This document shows positions 12,357 through 24,400 of a stretch of DNA of 64,000 nucleotides, piece by piece; positions within the stretch are counted from its first letter, which is position 1; each line of letters opens with the position of its first letter. The notes under the pieces are model-generated. The model did no database searches. It saw nothing but the letters and a program-made list of their open reading frames with translations, and was not told the origin of the DNA. The DNA comes from Daldinia sp. FL1419 (taxonomy: Eukaryota > Ascomycota > Sordariomycetes > Xylariales > Hypoxylaceae). A program made the position numbers and the translations under genes. The stretch is from assembly GCA_025201765.1 (NCBI GenBank), contig MU623388.1, forward strand, positions 124,001 to 188,000. Direction: 5' to 3'.

Positions 12357-14123
12357 CACGCCCTCAAGTCAAAAAAGGTGACGCGATATGTTCTCTACGA
12401 GTTACGCTCAAATGACCCAGGTTTTTCGTTTTGGATCATATATACATCTTTGTAATAACAACAAGCTCCAACCGACGACAATCGTTTCAAGCGCCAGCTC
12501 AAACAACTAGGAAATCTCGGCGTAATTATAATTAGCCTTGGAAGCTGAGATCTCACGAAAATCGGGTTCCTTTTGTCAAGAGGCGGCTTCTGTTACAAGA
12601 CGGCCCTTACATATAGATTTCTCCCCCCCCCCCCCAAAAGGAGGCTTCAACGAGCGTTACAAAAAAGGCAGTGGTTCGCCATTTTTTTTTTTTCCATTTC
12701 AAGTTTTCGTCCAATTTTCATTTCGCTTTCTGTATAACATAGAACGACACGAACGACGACGCTTAGGGAAGAGGCGGAATGAAGAAAACTATAAAAATAA
12801 AAATAAAAATGCAGGGGCAGACAGGGGCGGGCGGACTGCCTGGCTAAGCTAACGATCACGCGAACGATGTTTTACGAAAGAATCCCGACACGATGTGTTT
12901 TTTGTACTAGTATAGGGGTAGGGGTAGGGGAAATCAGGGGCGATAAGGGTGGATTAAACACGGTATACGCTACGTACTATACGCAATAGTATTATATATA
13001 CCATATGCCTTATACCTACCGAGGAGGGAGCGTTATGATATGGTTGCTTGGTTTTTTTGTTTCTTTTTTTATATCTTTTTTTCACGCGGAAACGAATCAG
13101 GTTGACGACGGTTGGGATGGATGGGATGGATGGTTAGGGATTAGGGACGAATAGGGATGGATATTGATTATTACTTTAATAGGCGCACGCGCGCCCCGTC
13201 GTGTGCTGCCGTAGCGGTTTAGGTACAGAACCAATACCTGGAAACGATGGAATGTTTGAATATAACGAACGTGTATACGTCGCATGTATAAGTGGCTAGG
13301 CTAGGTGTTTGAATCTGTAGCGATATGAACCGGACACGGCGTTTTTGACGGACTACTACGGACTAACCTAGGTACTACTACACTCGGGGCTGAGTCTGAG
13401 TCGTGAGTTCGCGGTCTCGAGATTTGTGCGGCTTTAATAGCTGTGCCATGATAAAAACCTACCTTAACACTTTACCTTCCGACGACACATTCCACGCCAC
13501 TCTGTTTAGAGGTGTCTGACTTCGAAACGGGCTCCTCGATATGCTAACAAGCTCTCTTGGGCGACTCGGCTTAACCCGGGAATCTAGGATTGGATAATTG
13601 CGCCTTCGCGCTCTAGAGTGTACTAACCTAGTAGCAAGGGATGTATGTCGTCGAAGATTCTCGTTCGGTGAAGACAGGGCCAGGTTCCCTTTCGTACCTG
13701 GCATGGCGACGAGTCTACCCCTTTCTCGGGTATAGACCTCCCTGCATACTTCCACCCCTCCCCTTTGCTCAAGGCGCACACCAAATCCATGCGCACAGGG
13801 CGGATTAGTATGTGCCACGATATATCGGCGTCAGATTCCATTCAACACAGCTATGTAGAACTGATATCTACAATCGAGATAGTCAAGAGAAACTCAGGGT
13901 GGTGGATAATAATGTATATATAAAGTATGTATTGCGCCCGATGATCCCAGATATTGGAATAGTATCAAGCACTCACTCGCTTTTACATCTATCTCTCTAA
14001 CACACTTCTGCCTCTACCGCCTTTTCTACCACTTCTATACCATCTATCGTCGACTCACGTGTCTCGTAACGTCTAAAGCGCCTATATACGGACCCCATTA
14101 CTTATACCCTAGGTACTTTTCGC
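12357..14123. other. Spacer with homopolymer runs
   Basis: Contains the 3' UTR of the Bub2-type gene and the promoter of the small secreted-protein gene. It holds runs of C (about 12625), T (12685) and GGGGTA units (about 12911-12930). A 119-codon minus-strand frame at 13459-13818 has no recognisable features and I do not call it. Confidence 0.5.
14056..14061. promoter_or_regulatory. E-box-like CACGTG
   Basis: A perfect CACGTG palindrome 63 bases upstream of the ATG of the small secreted-protein gene. Such sites bind bHLH factors (Cbf1, Pho4 type) in fungi. A 6-mer can occur by chance, so this is only a candidate. Confidence 0.25.
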
Positions 14124-14767
14124 ATGATAAAAATCACAATGCTCACTTTCCCGTTCCTCCTACTTTGCTGCGGCCTTCTTGTCTCGGCGCAAGAGAAATA
14201 TGCCCGTGTCTCCGCCACCCACCACGAGAGGGATACGGTGAGCTGCGCCGACAATGGGTTTTGCGACTCAGGAAAGTACTGCGCACCTGTCGCAGGATAC
14301 TGCTGTCTCGAGGTAAGAAGCTGACAGTCGTGATCTATTAGATCCTTCGGGTAGCTAACAACAAATAGGGAGAAGATTTGGAGACGTGTGCTCGTAACGC
14401 CGGGTTTACGCTGCCTGGTTCCGCTCCGAACGCGTCGTCTGCGGTTCCTCAGGAAAAAGTCAACGTGACAACTGTTGCCAGTCCTACATTAACAGTCCTG
14501 CCCTTCCTCAAGGAATCGCCAAAGCCGACACCAATTGAGGTAGACATTCAAAACAGCTCATGTTCATTCAATACCCCGTCCAACTTGAACAAGCCGATAC
14601 CTGTACCGACAACTGTCATATCGCACACGAACAAAACGACCTCGCCGGCTGTACAGGTCTCCTTGGGAGTCAAGCGAGCTGAATCGTCGACCGGGTCGAT
14701 TACATTACTTAGCTTAATGAGCGTTTTGGCTGTCGTCCTCTTGGATTTGGTTATAAGCCCCAGGTAG
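14124..14767 (+). CDS. Small secreted cysteine-containing protein, probably GPI-anchored
   Basis: Two exons, 14124-14312 and 14369-14767, joined in phase 0 across a 56-nt intron with a CTAAC branch point; 195 residues. Residues 1-22 form a clear signal peptide ending in VSA. The mature N-terminal half has seven cysteines, six of them in a compact cluster (about 41-72) with a CC pair. Then comes a Pro/Thr/Ser-rich stretch suited to O-glycosylation. The C-terminus has a Ser/Gly region followed by a hydrophobic tail (LLSLMSVLAVVLLDLVI) and almost no basic tail, the usual GPI-addition layout. I do not recognise a named family. A cell-wall or surface role is inference; many fungi carry such proteins and some act at host surfaces, but nothing here shows that. 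Confidence 0.75.
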
Positions 14768-14923
14768 TTTTGGGGCGGAGTGTACTTTTATGGGAAGTAA
14801 TTTTGATGGCTATTATAATCGTCTAGATGTTTGGGCGCTGTTATGTACGAGATACGTGGGGGATTTATAGACTCGAGCGGCCCATCGTAAATAGCTAGAC
14901 ATATTGGTATCGGCTGGAGGATT

Positions 14924-16566
14924 TTAATAGGTCGGGCAACCTTGCTGGGCTCGCTGAAAGGCGCCGGAGAAGAATTCTTGCATAGCGACATAATGATAAA
15001 GAATCCCACCAAGTACGGCAAGCTGCGTCCTTTATTAGTGCCATGTTGATCGAAAGGGTGTAATTAATACTTACATGCCATAGGTTGTGCGCATTACCAC
15101 AGTAGTCGAACGCTCCGGGGAACCAACGCTCGGGGACCTTGCTTGCGTAGACGCAAGCTCCGAGGACGTACACGAATAGGGACTTAAGCAAATTGGAACC
15201 GGCATAGAACTCGAGCGCCCAAGCAGGGCCACGAGTCAAAATGATTTGGAAAATCGGCATGAAACCGGTGGCGCCCAGTCCAACAAAGAAGCCCACCCTC
15301 AACCAGGCCATATCCTGTCCATTAAACTTAGGATGCCATGGGAGGATGGTGCCTGCAATGCCTAAAACGGCGGTTGCGGTCATGTACGTCCATCGGCTAA
15401 TAGGTTCGCAATAAAATGCGGTATACTCGGTCGTCATAATCGACGCCGCGATGAGTAAGGAGATACCGGTGTAATCGATGCATGCGAAGCGTTCCATTAA
15501 AGTCTGATCCGCGACGCAGTTCATGGTATGCCAAATGGTGCTACAGACCAAGCACTTGCAGGCCGCAAAAAAGAAAACCGCGGCAATGAAAACGTCGGTT
15601 TTGGAGTAAAGGGAAAAGTTGGCTGAGGTCGGATAGTAGTAGAAAGCAATGGACAAAATTATTATCAAACCGAGTGCATGCGACCAAATGTTGACCGTTT
15701 CGTTCGAAACGCCGAACATTGAGCGAACGCAGCCGATTTTGGATTCGGTAAAACGATATCCGCTGAGGATATGGGGATTGATCCTCCAGGGTACAGGCAG
15801 TTCCTCGTACTTGATTAAACCCTTCTCTCTGGCACGAGCGATTGCTCTTTGAACGTGCTCCTCGACGGTTTCTGCGGCACGCCAGGCTCGCTCAATACCG
15901 TCGTCCATCACGCCGCGAGCAACACCGCGAGCACGTTCTATACTTTCGTCTACGACTCGTCGACCTTCGTCCATCAAACTTCCGGCAGCGTCGGCGGCGT
16001 TGGCAAAACCTTGGTCGCGGAATTTCAGAGCTCGGCTTTCGAAGTCGGTAAGCATGCCGTCAAGGAGCTCAACACCAACGCGCGCTTTTTCGTTCATGGA
16101 CTCGGCGGCCACTAAGGCCTCGTGATATCTCGTATCTAAAGTCTCAACCATGACTTGCAATCGCCGACGACCGGCGCCAATGACCTCTTCCGAGACTTGC
16201 GAGCATCTCTCTCGCACGGCCTGTAAAGTAGAAAACGTTTTGGATATACTCGAATCCAAGTCGATCAATTCGCCGTAGCCCTCGAGATATTCAAGCCTCC
16301 TCTCCAGTTCCGAGAGGAACAAATCCACCTTGTATAGTTAGTATCGACTGCCATCGGAACCGTAAGTTATTTGGTTCATGTACCTTAAGTAATAAACCTT
16401 CCTCGCCGTCCATGATCTGCTGGACTAAAGAATGTCTTCTTCTAGGTACAAAAGAGGAATGCCGTCTGCGCCGTCGTGGTAGATTTTCTTGATCGGCCGA
16501 GCCAGAATTCCTGGAAGTAGACTGGGCTTGGTGAGACCCAAGGGCAAAGGTAGAGGTGCAAGACAT
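14924..16566 (-). CDS. PAQR-family membrane receptor, Izh3-like (hemolysin III / AdipoR fold)
   Basis: Seven-helix membrane protein of the progestin/adipoQ receptor family. Three exons on the minus strand: 16566-16384, 16328-15075 and 15022-14924 (introns 55 and 52 nt), 511 residues. A long N-terminal cytosolic part is rich in arginine, then charged and helical (about 62-235). The PAQR core begins with PWRINPHILSGYR (about 242) and NETVNIWSHALG, includes the conserved STIWHTMNC and DYTGIS, and ends with GNAHNLWHLAVLGG, which is completed only by the third exon. The three zinc-binding histidines of the family therefore appear to be present. The long N-terminus matches yeast Izh3 rather than Izh1/2/4; those proteins are linked to zinc and sterol homeostasis. 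The start is the ATG at 16566. Confidence 0.9.
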
Positions 16567-17682
16567 GATGGATAAAAAAAAGGAGTGCAATGTATGCAAT
16601 GTATGCGTGTAAACTGCAGCAAATGTAAGGTTTTCGGTTGGTGCCAACTAATAAAAAATCTTGGGCACTTCTAAGCTGTCAGACGTCCCTGCATGAGACA
16701 GTTTACGACTTGAACAAAGTAAAGGCTAACCAGTAAAAGTATAAGAAGGAAGAATACTTTGAGAAGATTGGTCTCGAGGTCAACTCTTTGCTATGCAAGC
16801 TGTGCAATGGCAAAAGGCGTTTGGAGGCGAAGTGGAGGAAAGTTAACTTTCACATGTGGAAGATGATTCTTACTATTGGTTGAGGGGGGGCGGAAAGTCC
16901 CAACGCGCAAAACAATCGGACAGGACGGAGTATGTACGTAGCTTAGATAAGATCCGAAGCCAATATCTCATGCAAGGGTAAATTAAGGTTCCCCACAATC
17001 GGAATCCCGACAGTCGATTGAACCGTACCAGATACAAATAAAGGTTAGTCGACTTGAACAGAAATAATTAGCTAGCCGTTTTGAATCATCTGCAGCAATT
17101 CCAACTATCGCTGTTTTTATGTGAATTATGATAATAAATAAATTCCTTGTCCAAAAATTGAAGGTATTGCCACAATTGAGCTTAGTATTAAGCTAAGCTA
17201 GGTCGTACATGTACGAGCTGATAGAGCTGCACGTTAGCCCCGACTTGCTAACGTCTGCGACCGACGTGAGTCCAATACATAGTACCTATTGACCCTAATT
17301 TCCACTAGGTGGTAATCTCCAATCACGACAAACCGTGGGGCAAGGATTCATGCAAAGTTACCTAATCCATTAGAATTAGATACCGACCACGGCAACCGGC
17401 GATTGAAATATCCGAATCTAAGAAAGTCAGGAAGTGGAGGTACCTACCTACGTAAGGCTGGACCTCGACTGCAAACAAAATCTATCCCTGATTGGTCAAC
17501 CTTCCAATAATCCCAACATAGCAGGCTGCGTTAAGGACTGCTTTCAGACGTCAACACCACAAAGACCGATATCATTCACTACCTAAGAAATAACTAGCTG
17601 TAGCGTCTTATTTTCCAAATCGCAATTGATATCAATTCTAGGTTTCCACCTCAATTAATCCGTCGTCCTTCCTTCTACCGCG
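16567..17682. other. Divergent promoter region
   Basis: A 1.1 kb spacer between the starts of the Izh3-like gene (minus) and the THOC5-like gene (plus). No coding potential is seen. It contains several TACCTACGTA/TAGGTA-like motifs and a poly-G run at about 16884. No specific factor site can be defended. Confidence 0.5.
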
Positions 17683-18531
17683 ATGGCTATCGACGATATT
17701 GTCACAGACCCGAATCTATCGACCGTGCTCGATGCCTCCCGTGATACACGAGTACAAGCGTTGAGGCTCGTCGATCAGATCGCGGCGGCAGGACCTATTG
17801 AAAACGCCACTCCCGAGGCTCAGCTAGAGACCTCTAAGCAGCAGAAGCTCTTGATTACCAATCTAGCACAACTGCGTGGCCTTCACCGAGCAGCATACTT
17901 CGGTGCCCGCCAGACCAAATCGCAGACATCCGAAGCGCGCCAGGAGGTCGACCGTTTGCATTTACAGCTTCAAAATCTCTACTACGAGCAGAGGCACCTC
18001 CAGGGAGAGATCGCGGCTTGCGAATCTTATGAGTCAGTATCCACCGAAGCTCCTTTCAACTACCTTCCTTTACCGGATCAAGACCCCAAGTCAAGCTTCA
18101 CCTTCATCTCCGCACTACTATGCAACAATTCTTTCCGCGACCATTATACCGTCTCGGCATCTAAAACTGCGCAAAAACTAACTAAGCCTAGTCATACTTA
18201 CCAAAAGCTTCCTCTTATACCCCTCGAAGAATTTCTCGAATTGAAACCCGACCATGCCAACGACGATGAAAACGCACTGATGATCGCGCGGATAGAGCAT
18301 GAACGTAGCGAGCGGGAGGCTTTGGAGCAGAAGCGCCAGGAGCTGCTGAAGCGCAAGCAGAAGCTTTTTGCTGATAACAAGAAAAGAAAAGATGACCTTG
18401 CGAATCTTGATAAGGAACTTGAAAAGTTCATTGACGTGAGTAGACTCCGGAGACTCGTCCTACCAATAGTAATGCTTACACATGAATAGGCCGCCAAACC
18501 AATCCAGAAACTATTCGATAAGAATGTCTAG
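17683..18531 (+). CDS. THO complex subunit 5 (THOC5/FMIP) homolog
   Basis: Nuclear THO/TREX component that couples transcription to mRNA packaging and export. Two exons, 17683-18435 and 18490-18531, with a 54-nt intron; 264 residues, ending FIDAAKPIQKLFDKNV. The diagnostic block is the helical segment LHLQLQNLYYEQRHLQGEI (about 90-110), which matches the conserved THOC5 core, followed by a PLIPLEEFLE region and a long Lys/Glu-rich coiled coil (about 205-250). It is much shorter than animal THOC5 and corresponds to the N-terminal conserved part, as is usual for filamentous fungi. The second exon adds only 13 residues; if the intron were kept, the protein would end 17 residues into it. Confidence 0.82.
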
Positions 18532-19371
18532 CTAGCTAACTTACACTCTGAACTTGGCAATGCGGCCCTCGGGTTCTTGCGAGTCCAAGCTATTGCGAAT
18601 TTACTGTCGTATTAGATCTAATGATTTTGTCTGATATGAGTAAGACAAGACAGACAAGGTAAAAGGGCTTGTTGTCATAGGCTCAATGAACGATGCTAAT
18701 CATATGTGCCTCAGCTATTAGGCAGCAGCATTTCCAGATATCTCATGCAAAGGGACATTTCTTCGGTCACAGAACGGGATCATGAGACCCCCTTTTTTAA
18801 TCATCCATCCCATAAGACGCGAGAAATCACCCCACGCGTAAATTTATATTGCGCTAGAGATTGTATTCTGTGAGAATCAACTGATTGATGTTCTTGGAAG
18901 AAAGCTTTCAATACTATTTAGGCAATTAGGCGAGATCCAATTAAGAGTTCCCTTGCAGATCTCGCAGATTACATGTTGCATTGTTTACGCCGTACAGCTC
19001 CGTACGGCTAGGTGGGGGGTTTAACAGCGCAGAGAAGGTCATCAAACGTCAATGGATGTGGCTCAGCTATACGCAGCTTAACAACTGGCAGTCGGTGTAA
19101 TTATTAACGGTTATCTCCATCCGGGCCATATACCTCCAAATTGAGAATTCGGATTGCGGGTTTCGCAGTCCGAATCGAATGCATGCTGGATGGAAAGGAG
19201 CAAATAGTGGAAACGACGGCTTCTAGTTTAACGCATGGAAGCCAACGTACGTAACAAATGTAACTAATGTAAGGGACCTTGCATACATTAAGAAACAATT
19301 ATTTCTAATTGACGGGCAAAGCCGTGTTATATTGATTGCAAACCTTCCGAAGGCTTGGTTCTGGGTTCTAG
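18532..19371. other. Gene-poor spacer, first part
   Basis: Contains the THOC5-like 3' UTR. I see no gene. A short GTACGG-based inverted repeat lies around 18990-19007. Confidence 0.5.
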
Positions 19372-19644
19372 GTGGGTTTTACAAGCGATTGGGAAACTAA
19401 ATTTGCCCTATCACTTTTACTCAATGCAAAAGCTGCGAGAAGCAGGGCTCAATCACCTCCTATGATACATATCTACGACACATACCACGAGACCTGCGTG
19501 TCAGAGCATGGATCTGACAAGCTTGGTTGGCTTCTAAGTGGCTTACAGACTTGGGACGAAAAGTACCCGCAGAACGCGATGATTGGTTACGTTCAATCCT
19601 ACAATAGCTATTATGACGCGTTTCTCCAATCCGGACAGCTTTGA
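19372..19644 (+). CDS. Possible orphan exon, 90 codons
   Basis: An open frame of 90 codons that starts just after an in-frame TAG and directly behind TTCTAG, which could be a splice acceptor. It has no ATG at its 5' end; the first in-frame codon is GTG, and the first ATG is inside. The latter half has a convincing protein-like composition (for example TYHETCVSEHGSDKLGWLLS and AMIGYVQSYNSYYDAFLQSG). I do not recognise the family and found no upstream exon that joins it. It may be the last exon of a small gene, a gene fragment, or chance. Confidence 0.25.
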   Translation: MGFTSDWETKFALSLLLNAKAARSRAQSPPMIHIYDTYHETCVSEHGSDKLGWLLSGLQTWDEKYPQNAMIGYVQSYNSYYDAFLQSGQL

Positions 19645-20101
19645 ACGCGTTTCAACCGATTGGGGCGGGCGGTGGGCTCATGGAGTAACATGGTCTATCG
19701 TATCGATCATCGCCAAGTGAAGGCGATATTTGGATAAGCCTTGCCGAGGACCCCTTATTGAGGAAGAAGAAAAAAAAAACCAAGAAAAGGCCTGGCCCCC
19801 CCCAGGTCCCTTTCGCAGAAAAGGGTTCCGGGACTTCATTGTTTCGGGCGACGGGCTAGCTTCATATTTTATACGCGGCCCCCAGCTTTGTGAACTGACT
19901 TATGTTAGCTTTTTAGCTGGGTCCCCTATTGATTCGACATGTCTAAGTCTGTTAGTTGTTGTTAGTGTAAGTCTAACCTAGTCTGTGCGATTGTACGAGC
20001 TTCTGAGCCTTTTTTTTTTTTTTTGCTTGGGGGGCAGACCAGACCGCGATTCAGAAAAATAGTCGAAAAGCTCGAAAGCTTGAAAGCTAATAAGTGGAAA
20101 G

Positions 20102-20147
20102 CTACCTAGGTACCCAGACAATCAAGTCGGTACCTAGGTACCTAGCA
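20102..20147. repeat. TACCTAGGTACC palindrome cluster
   Basis: Three copies of TACCTAGGTACC-like palindromes in 46 bases. The same core is found in many other spacers of this window and seems absent from exons. Confidence 0.6.
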
Positions 20148-21027
20148 CCACATGGAACCGCGCCTAGAGCTCAGAAAGGCAGAATTTGCAGTCATTCAGG
20201 CTTGGGGTGGGTAATGAGTGACGGATCCAGATCGACGGTGGACCAGTAATCTCGACTGGCAAATAAACGTGGATTATCGTTTAAGGACGGGCCAATAAGA
20301 ATTGTCCGAGATGCATATTAAATTAGTTCGCACGGTCGCACTGGGTAAGATGTGGTATGGGTGCGATGGGTGCGGTATGGGTGAGCATGGGCTGCAAAGG
20401 CCGGGGGGTCATGTGTTGCTACTTGATCCAGTACTGAGAACCAAAAAGTGGAAGAGTTCAATGTTCCAATGTTCCAACGTGCCAATATTCTTACCTATCC
20501 ACCGCTATGTAAGGTCATTTTTGTACCGCTTCGGTACTACTGTACAATTTGATAGAGCATGGTCTTTTTTGTTGGCGGCCTCCACACTGTCCTGCAGAAT
20601 CGCATAATGTGGTTTGTTATGAAGAAAGGGAAAAAGGATAAGTTTCTAATTATGAAAAAGGTGTCTTCATGACGATCAGCAGGAGATAATTCTAACAAAC
20701 GTTTCAAAATAGTCTATCGGTTAAGGGGAGCCGAGTTTCGAAAGTCCTAAAAGGAATAATCGAAGAAAAGGGACAGTTAGGTACGGTATCAGAGTTCTAC
20801 TTCTGGCAATTTGGCCCCAAATAACGCATTTCTATTCGCGAGGGGGGTAAAGCCACCGTATGTAAGTGACACTGTGCGACAACGGGCTAAGATGCTAAGG
20901 AACTCAACTCAACTTTAACGAGCGGACACCACCTAGCCACCACCTAACACCGCCTAAGCAGCCAAGCTAAAGGCACAAGTCTCGGTACTTAGAAGGTACG
21001 GGGTATAAGTTGAGAACCCTCGAAAGC

Positions 21028-21048
21028 AAAAAAAAAAAAAAAAAAAAA
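21028..21048 (+). repeat. Poly-A tract
   Basis: An uninterrupted run of about 21 A in the large spacer. It might be a retroposed tail, but no coding remnant is seen upstream and no target-site duplication was found. Confidence 0.6.
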
Positions 21049-21275
21049 GACCGTCGGCATTTGAGAGGAATTGCATGCAATTAACCGAACCGTAACATTG
21101 ATTTCGTTTTCGATGTAACATTGAAAGTACATTTTAACTACCCAATTTGACAACCCGTAATGTTGGCGAGAATACGCTAGAAGTGCGTATAGGAATACGC
21201 ATAGAAACACGAAGACACGGCCCTTAAGACGACGCTACAGACAAGAAGTCATCATCTGTCCATCTCATCGCAATC

Positions 21276-21449
21276 ATGGCGTAAGTGTCTTTCTAGTTCT
21301 GGCTGGGCATTTCTGATTGCAGCGGAAGCGAGTCCAATGACGAAGGAATTTGGGGAAAAGTGACGACTAGCGGATGGCAGTGCGTGGCTAAACAAGGAAA
21401 CAAGCCACCGTGGCCCACGCAACTCGTTGCATCGTTTGGTGGTATTTAG
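21276..21449 (+). CDS. Possible spliced micro-ORF, 43 residues
   Basis: The sequence at 21276 reads ATGGC followed by a canonical GTAAGT donor. A 42-nt candidate intron ends in TTGCAG at 21322, and the joined frame runs to a TAG ending at 21449: 132 nt, 43 residues, beginning MAGSESNDEGIWGKV. A five-base first exon and a 42-nt intron are both at the short end for fungi. No family is recognised. It is a speculative model that would need RNA evidence. Confidence 0.15.
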
Positions 21450-24400
21450 TGGCATAAATGGTATTAGCAGGAGTACATATAGGGATACATGCGTATATGT
21501 ATGTACGTCTCATGCACCTGTGATGTCGAGCCGCAGGAAGATACATAGCTCGAGTGCTTTCCGCAGCGCAAAACTTACACTTACTGCCTATTTCTTGGAC
21601 GCTTAACCACATATGAAAGATATGTTACCTAACTAGACGAGTAAATCCGGCGCCGAATTAGTGCCTCGAGGCGACCACATGTCTTTGTTAGTATGCATGT
21701 CTGTCTGCTACCTACATATACCTAACGTCTACTTATCGCAGATCATGCTGTGATATACAACATAAACCATACCCATTGGTCAAACAATCTACATCACGTT
21801 TAAAACAAGAGGCGCTTACATGTGGCGCAAGGGATGTTATAGCCTCGAAATATGTCATCATAGCGTATACTATACTGACAGGTTTGCGGGAAGGACAAAT
21901 GTAGTACATGCGTGCGAAGGATCAGACAATGGAGTCTTATCTTTTTCCGCGTACATAATGTGCCGCACGGCAGGACCTACGGCAGAACTTGGGACTCGAA
22001 GCTGGAACCCAAGCTGACGGGTATCGTGTCGTGCTCATTCATCTGAAGGAGTTGTGATACAATACACGTAAAGAGATCAGAGGCGAGGATTGGGTGGCTC
22101 GCCCAACAAATATATAAAATTGAGTCCAGAGGCGGGTATACTACCCTGGAGTCAGATGGTGACGAAACTAGGGTGTATGTGCACACCATTAAACTTGTCC
22201 AGAAACCGGTCGTGGATGGTGGATGGGTGCATGCATATTTCGCTCGGCAAGATAATCAGATGCCTCGTCAAAAGAATTATCTATCTTATATCGCTGCGCT
22301 GCCCGCATGGCATCCCACTTTCCGCGGTCTACAAGCGACGAGCTACCACTACCTAATAAACAGGCGTATTACATTGATACATTGTGCTACTGTAACGTCG
22401 AGAGGCGGTTTTGAATAGGCAGTTGGGATTCTGATGACGAATACCTGCATACACGTTAAACATTGTACAATACAAATACGTAGGTAGGTAGCAAGATATG
22501 CCTGTGTATGGTACTGTAAATTGGAGATTGGAAGAAAGAGCTGAACGGGCCATAGTCCTATCCATACGTGCGTATCTCACTTTTCTTTCTTTTGCAAGCC
22601 ATTCTTGAAGATCAAAGAGGCTGAGATTTTGGAAGGATTTAAATTCTACAATTCTCCAACAAACCTACAGCAAAGATGGACTCGCTAAGCCGACTGTAGG
22701 TAAGCTGGTAAGAAAATGGGCAAGTCAACAATAACCGACGCAGGTAAGAATCTACCTACCCGATCAGCCTTGGGGCGGGATGGGCTGTGAACCTTACACG
22801 CTAGGTACCGCATAGGTATTCCCAGACTCCCCACGCAACCTAACTGTACTCAAGTGCGGTACTACGGTTGCCTGTTCCCGATGTACGGCCAAGTATAGTA
22901 CATATCGAACCTCAACACATGTAGGCACATGTAGGGGGACAATAATAGAAGCTGAAGTCATCGCTCTGGCGAAGGCCAATTGAATCTAATCACCAAGCGT
23001 TAAGCTTCGAACCTCGAACGATTTGATTTGCTAAATAAAAAGGTGTAACAGAAATGAATAATGGAATATGAAAGTACTTTTACTTTTGCGTTATAATACA
23101 TGTACTTCATATGTACCTACGCAACTAAGGTATTTTTGTTGCAAGGTTTTTTATTCTTCTCGCTATGCGCTTTGAAAGATTAGCGTCCGAGTAATAAACC
23201 CAGGGCGCATTGAAATTTGAACGAGTTACCGAAAGTAACTAATCGCAATGGCAGCTTCAAAGTACAATATAAAACAAATTCACCTGCAAAGTTCGATGCA
23301 CATCGTACCCTCAAACCTTAGCTACATGACGATGCTAGTTCCAAACGTGAGCATTCGAAAGGAATCAGTTGGCTGCGTTAGGCGGCTTACGCCTAGGGTC
23401 TTGTCTGAATCGAGTAGCGTCGGTAGCTCGACTTTACAGGACTTGCAGCAACGCACACCTCTTTTTTTGTCCCATGGGGGAATAAAGTTTCTAATCCATC
23501 AGGAACGGCTTTCTGTGCTTTGTACGTTGATTATGACGAAAGACGAGTCGAAACTCGATAGGGTTGTTAATGACTTGCTATTTTCGTTTCTATTGTTAAA
23601 GAGTAAAGAGGCGCGGTTTCGAGTCCAGAACATAGGTACCTTTTTAGGGAAACAAGACAGGAGAGAGATTGAAAAAAAGATCGTACATTGACACATAAAA
23701 TACTTGTATTTTACCACCTAGTTACATCCAGTGTATCCCCCCAAACTACCTAGGTCACGTCCATGCTACAAACCATCTTGAATGTACTCTATATGTAGAT
23801 GAGATTTCATCATACCTAAATGCTGTACTACGTTGACATTACACCCGATACACCTTGTATTCGCATCCTTTGTTAAGGCCTCTTTCTTCTGGCCAATGGT
23901 ATATTTTACGTGAATTGCGACGTTCCCCAATTCGAACAAATGGCCCAAGCCCATTTACAATTAACGTTCATTCAATTGCATAAAGAGAGGTTGTGCTAGC
24001 GTTCAATAGCCTTGCAGACGGTATTATGGATTGGTTTAAATGGTTTATTGTGAATGTCGGAATGTCCCAGGTTATCGAATGGCGGTACCTGACGTAAAGA
24101 GCAGGTACACGTACTGTACATCTGTCCACAAAGCCCCAAGAGAAAAAAAAGAGGCCCCATATAACTAGGCATACCACATAGGTAGACCCTCCCCATAACC
24201 ATAGCCGTGACTAGCGACGCTAAGCCAACTAAGGCTTGCTTAGGCCTGCTAAGAACTGCAAAAAGCCTGTCTAGCAGCTGGACCAGCTAGGCCCATGCTT
24301 GAAATATCTGGGAATTAGAACCCTTCCCGTCGTCAGAGCTACGAATCCACTTTTGGGGGGCGCAGAATCCCTACCCATCTAATTTCTCTGTCGTACTAAA

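Noticed and set aside
13459..13818. 119-codon minus-strand frame
   Set aside because: No features and composition like spacer sequence; not supported.
23248..23691. 147-codon plus-strand frame with an ATG
   Set aside because: No domain, no homolog I recognise, and unsupported context. A frame of this length can arise by chance in AT-mixed spacer sequence.
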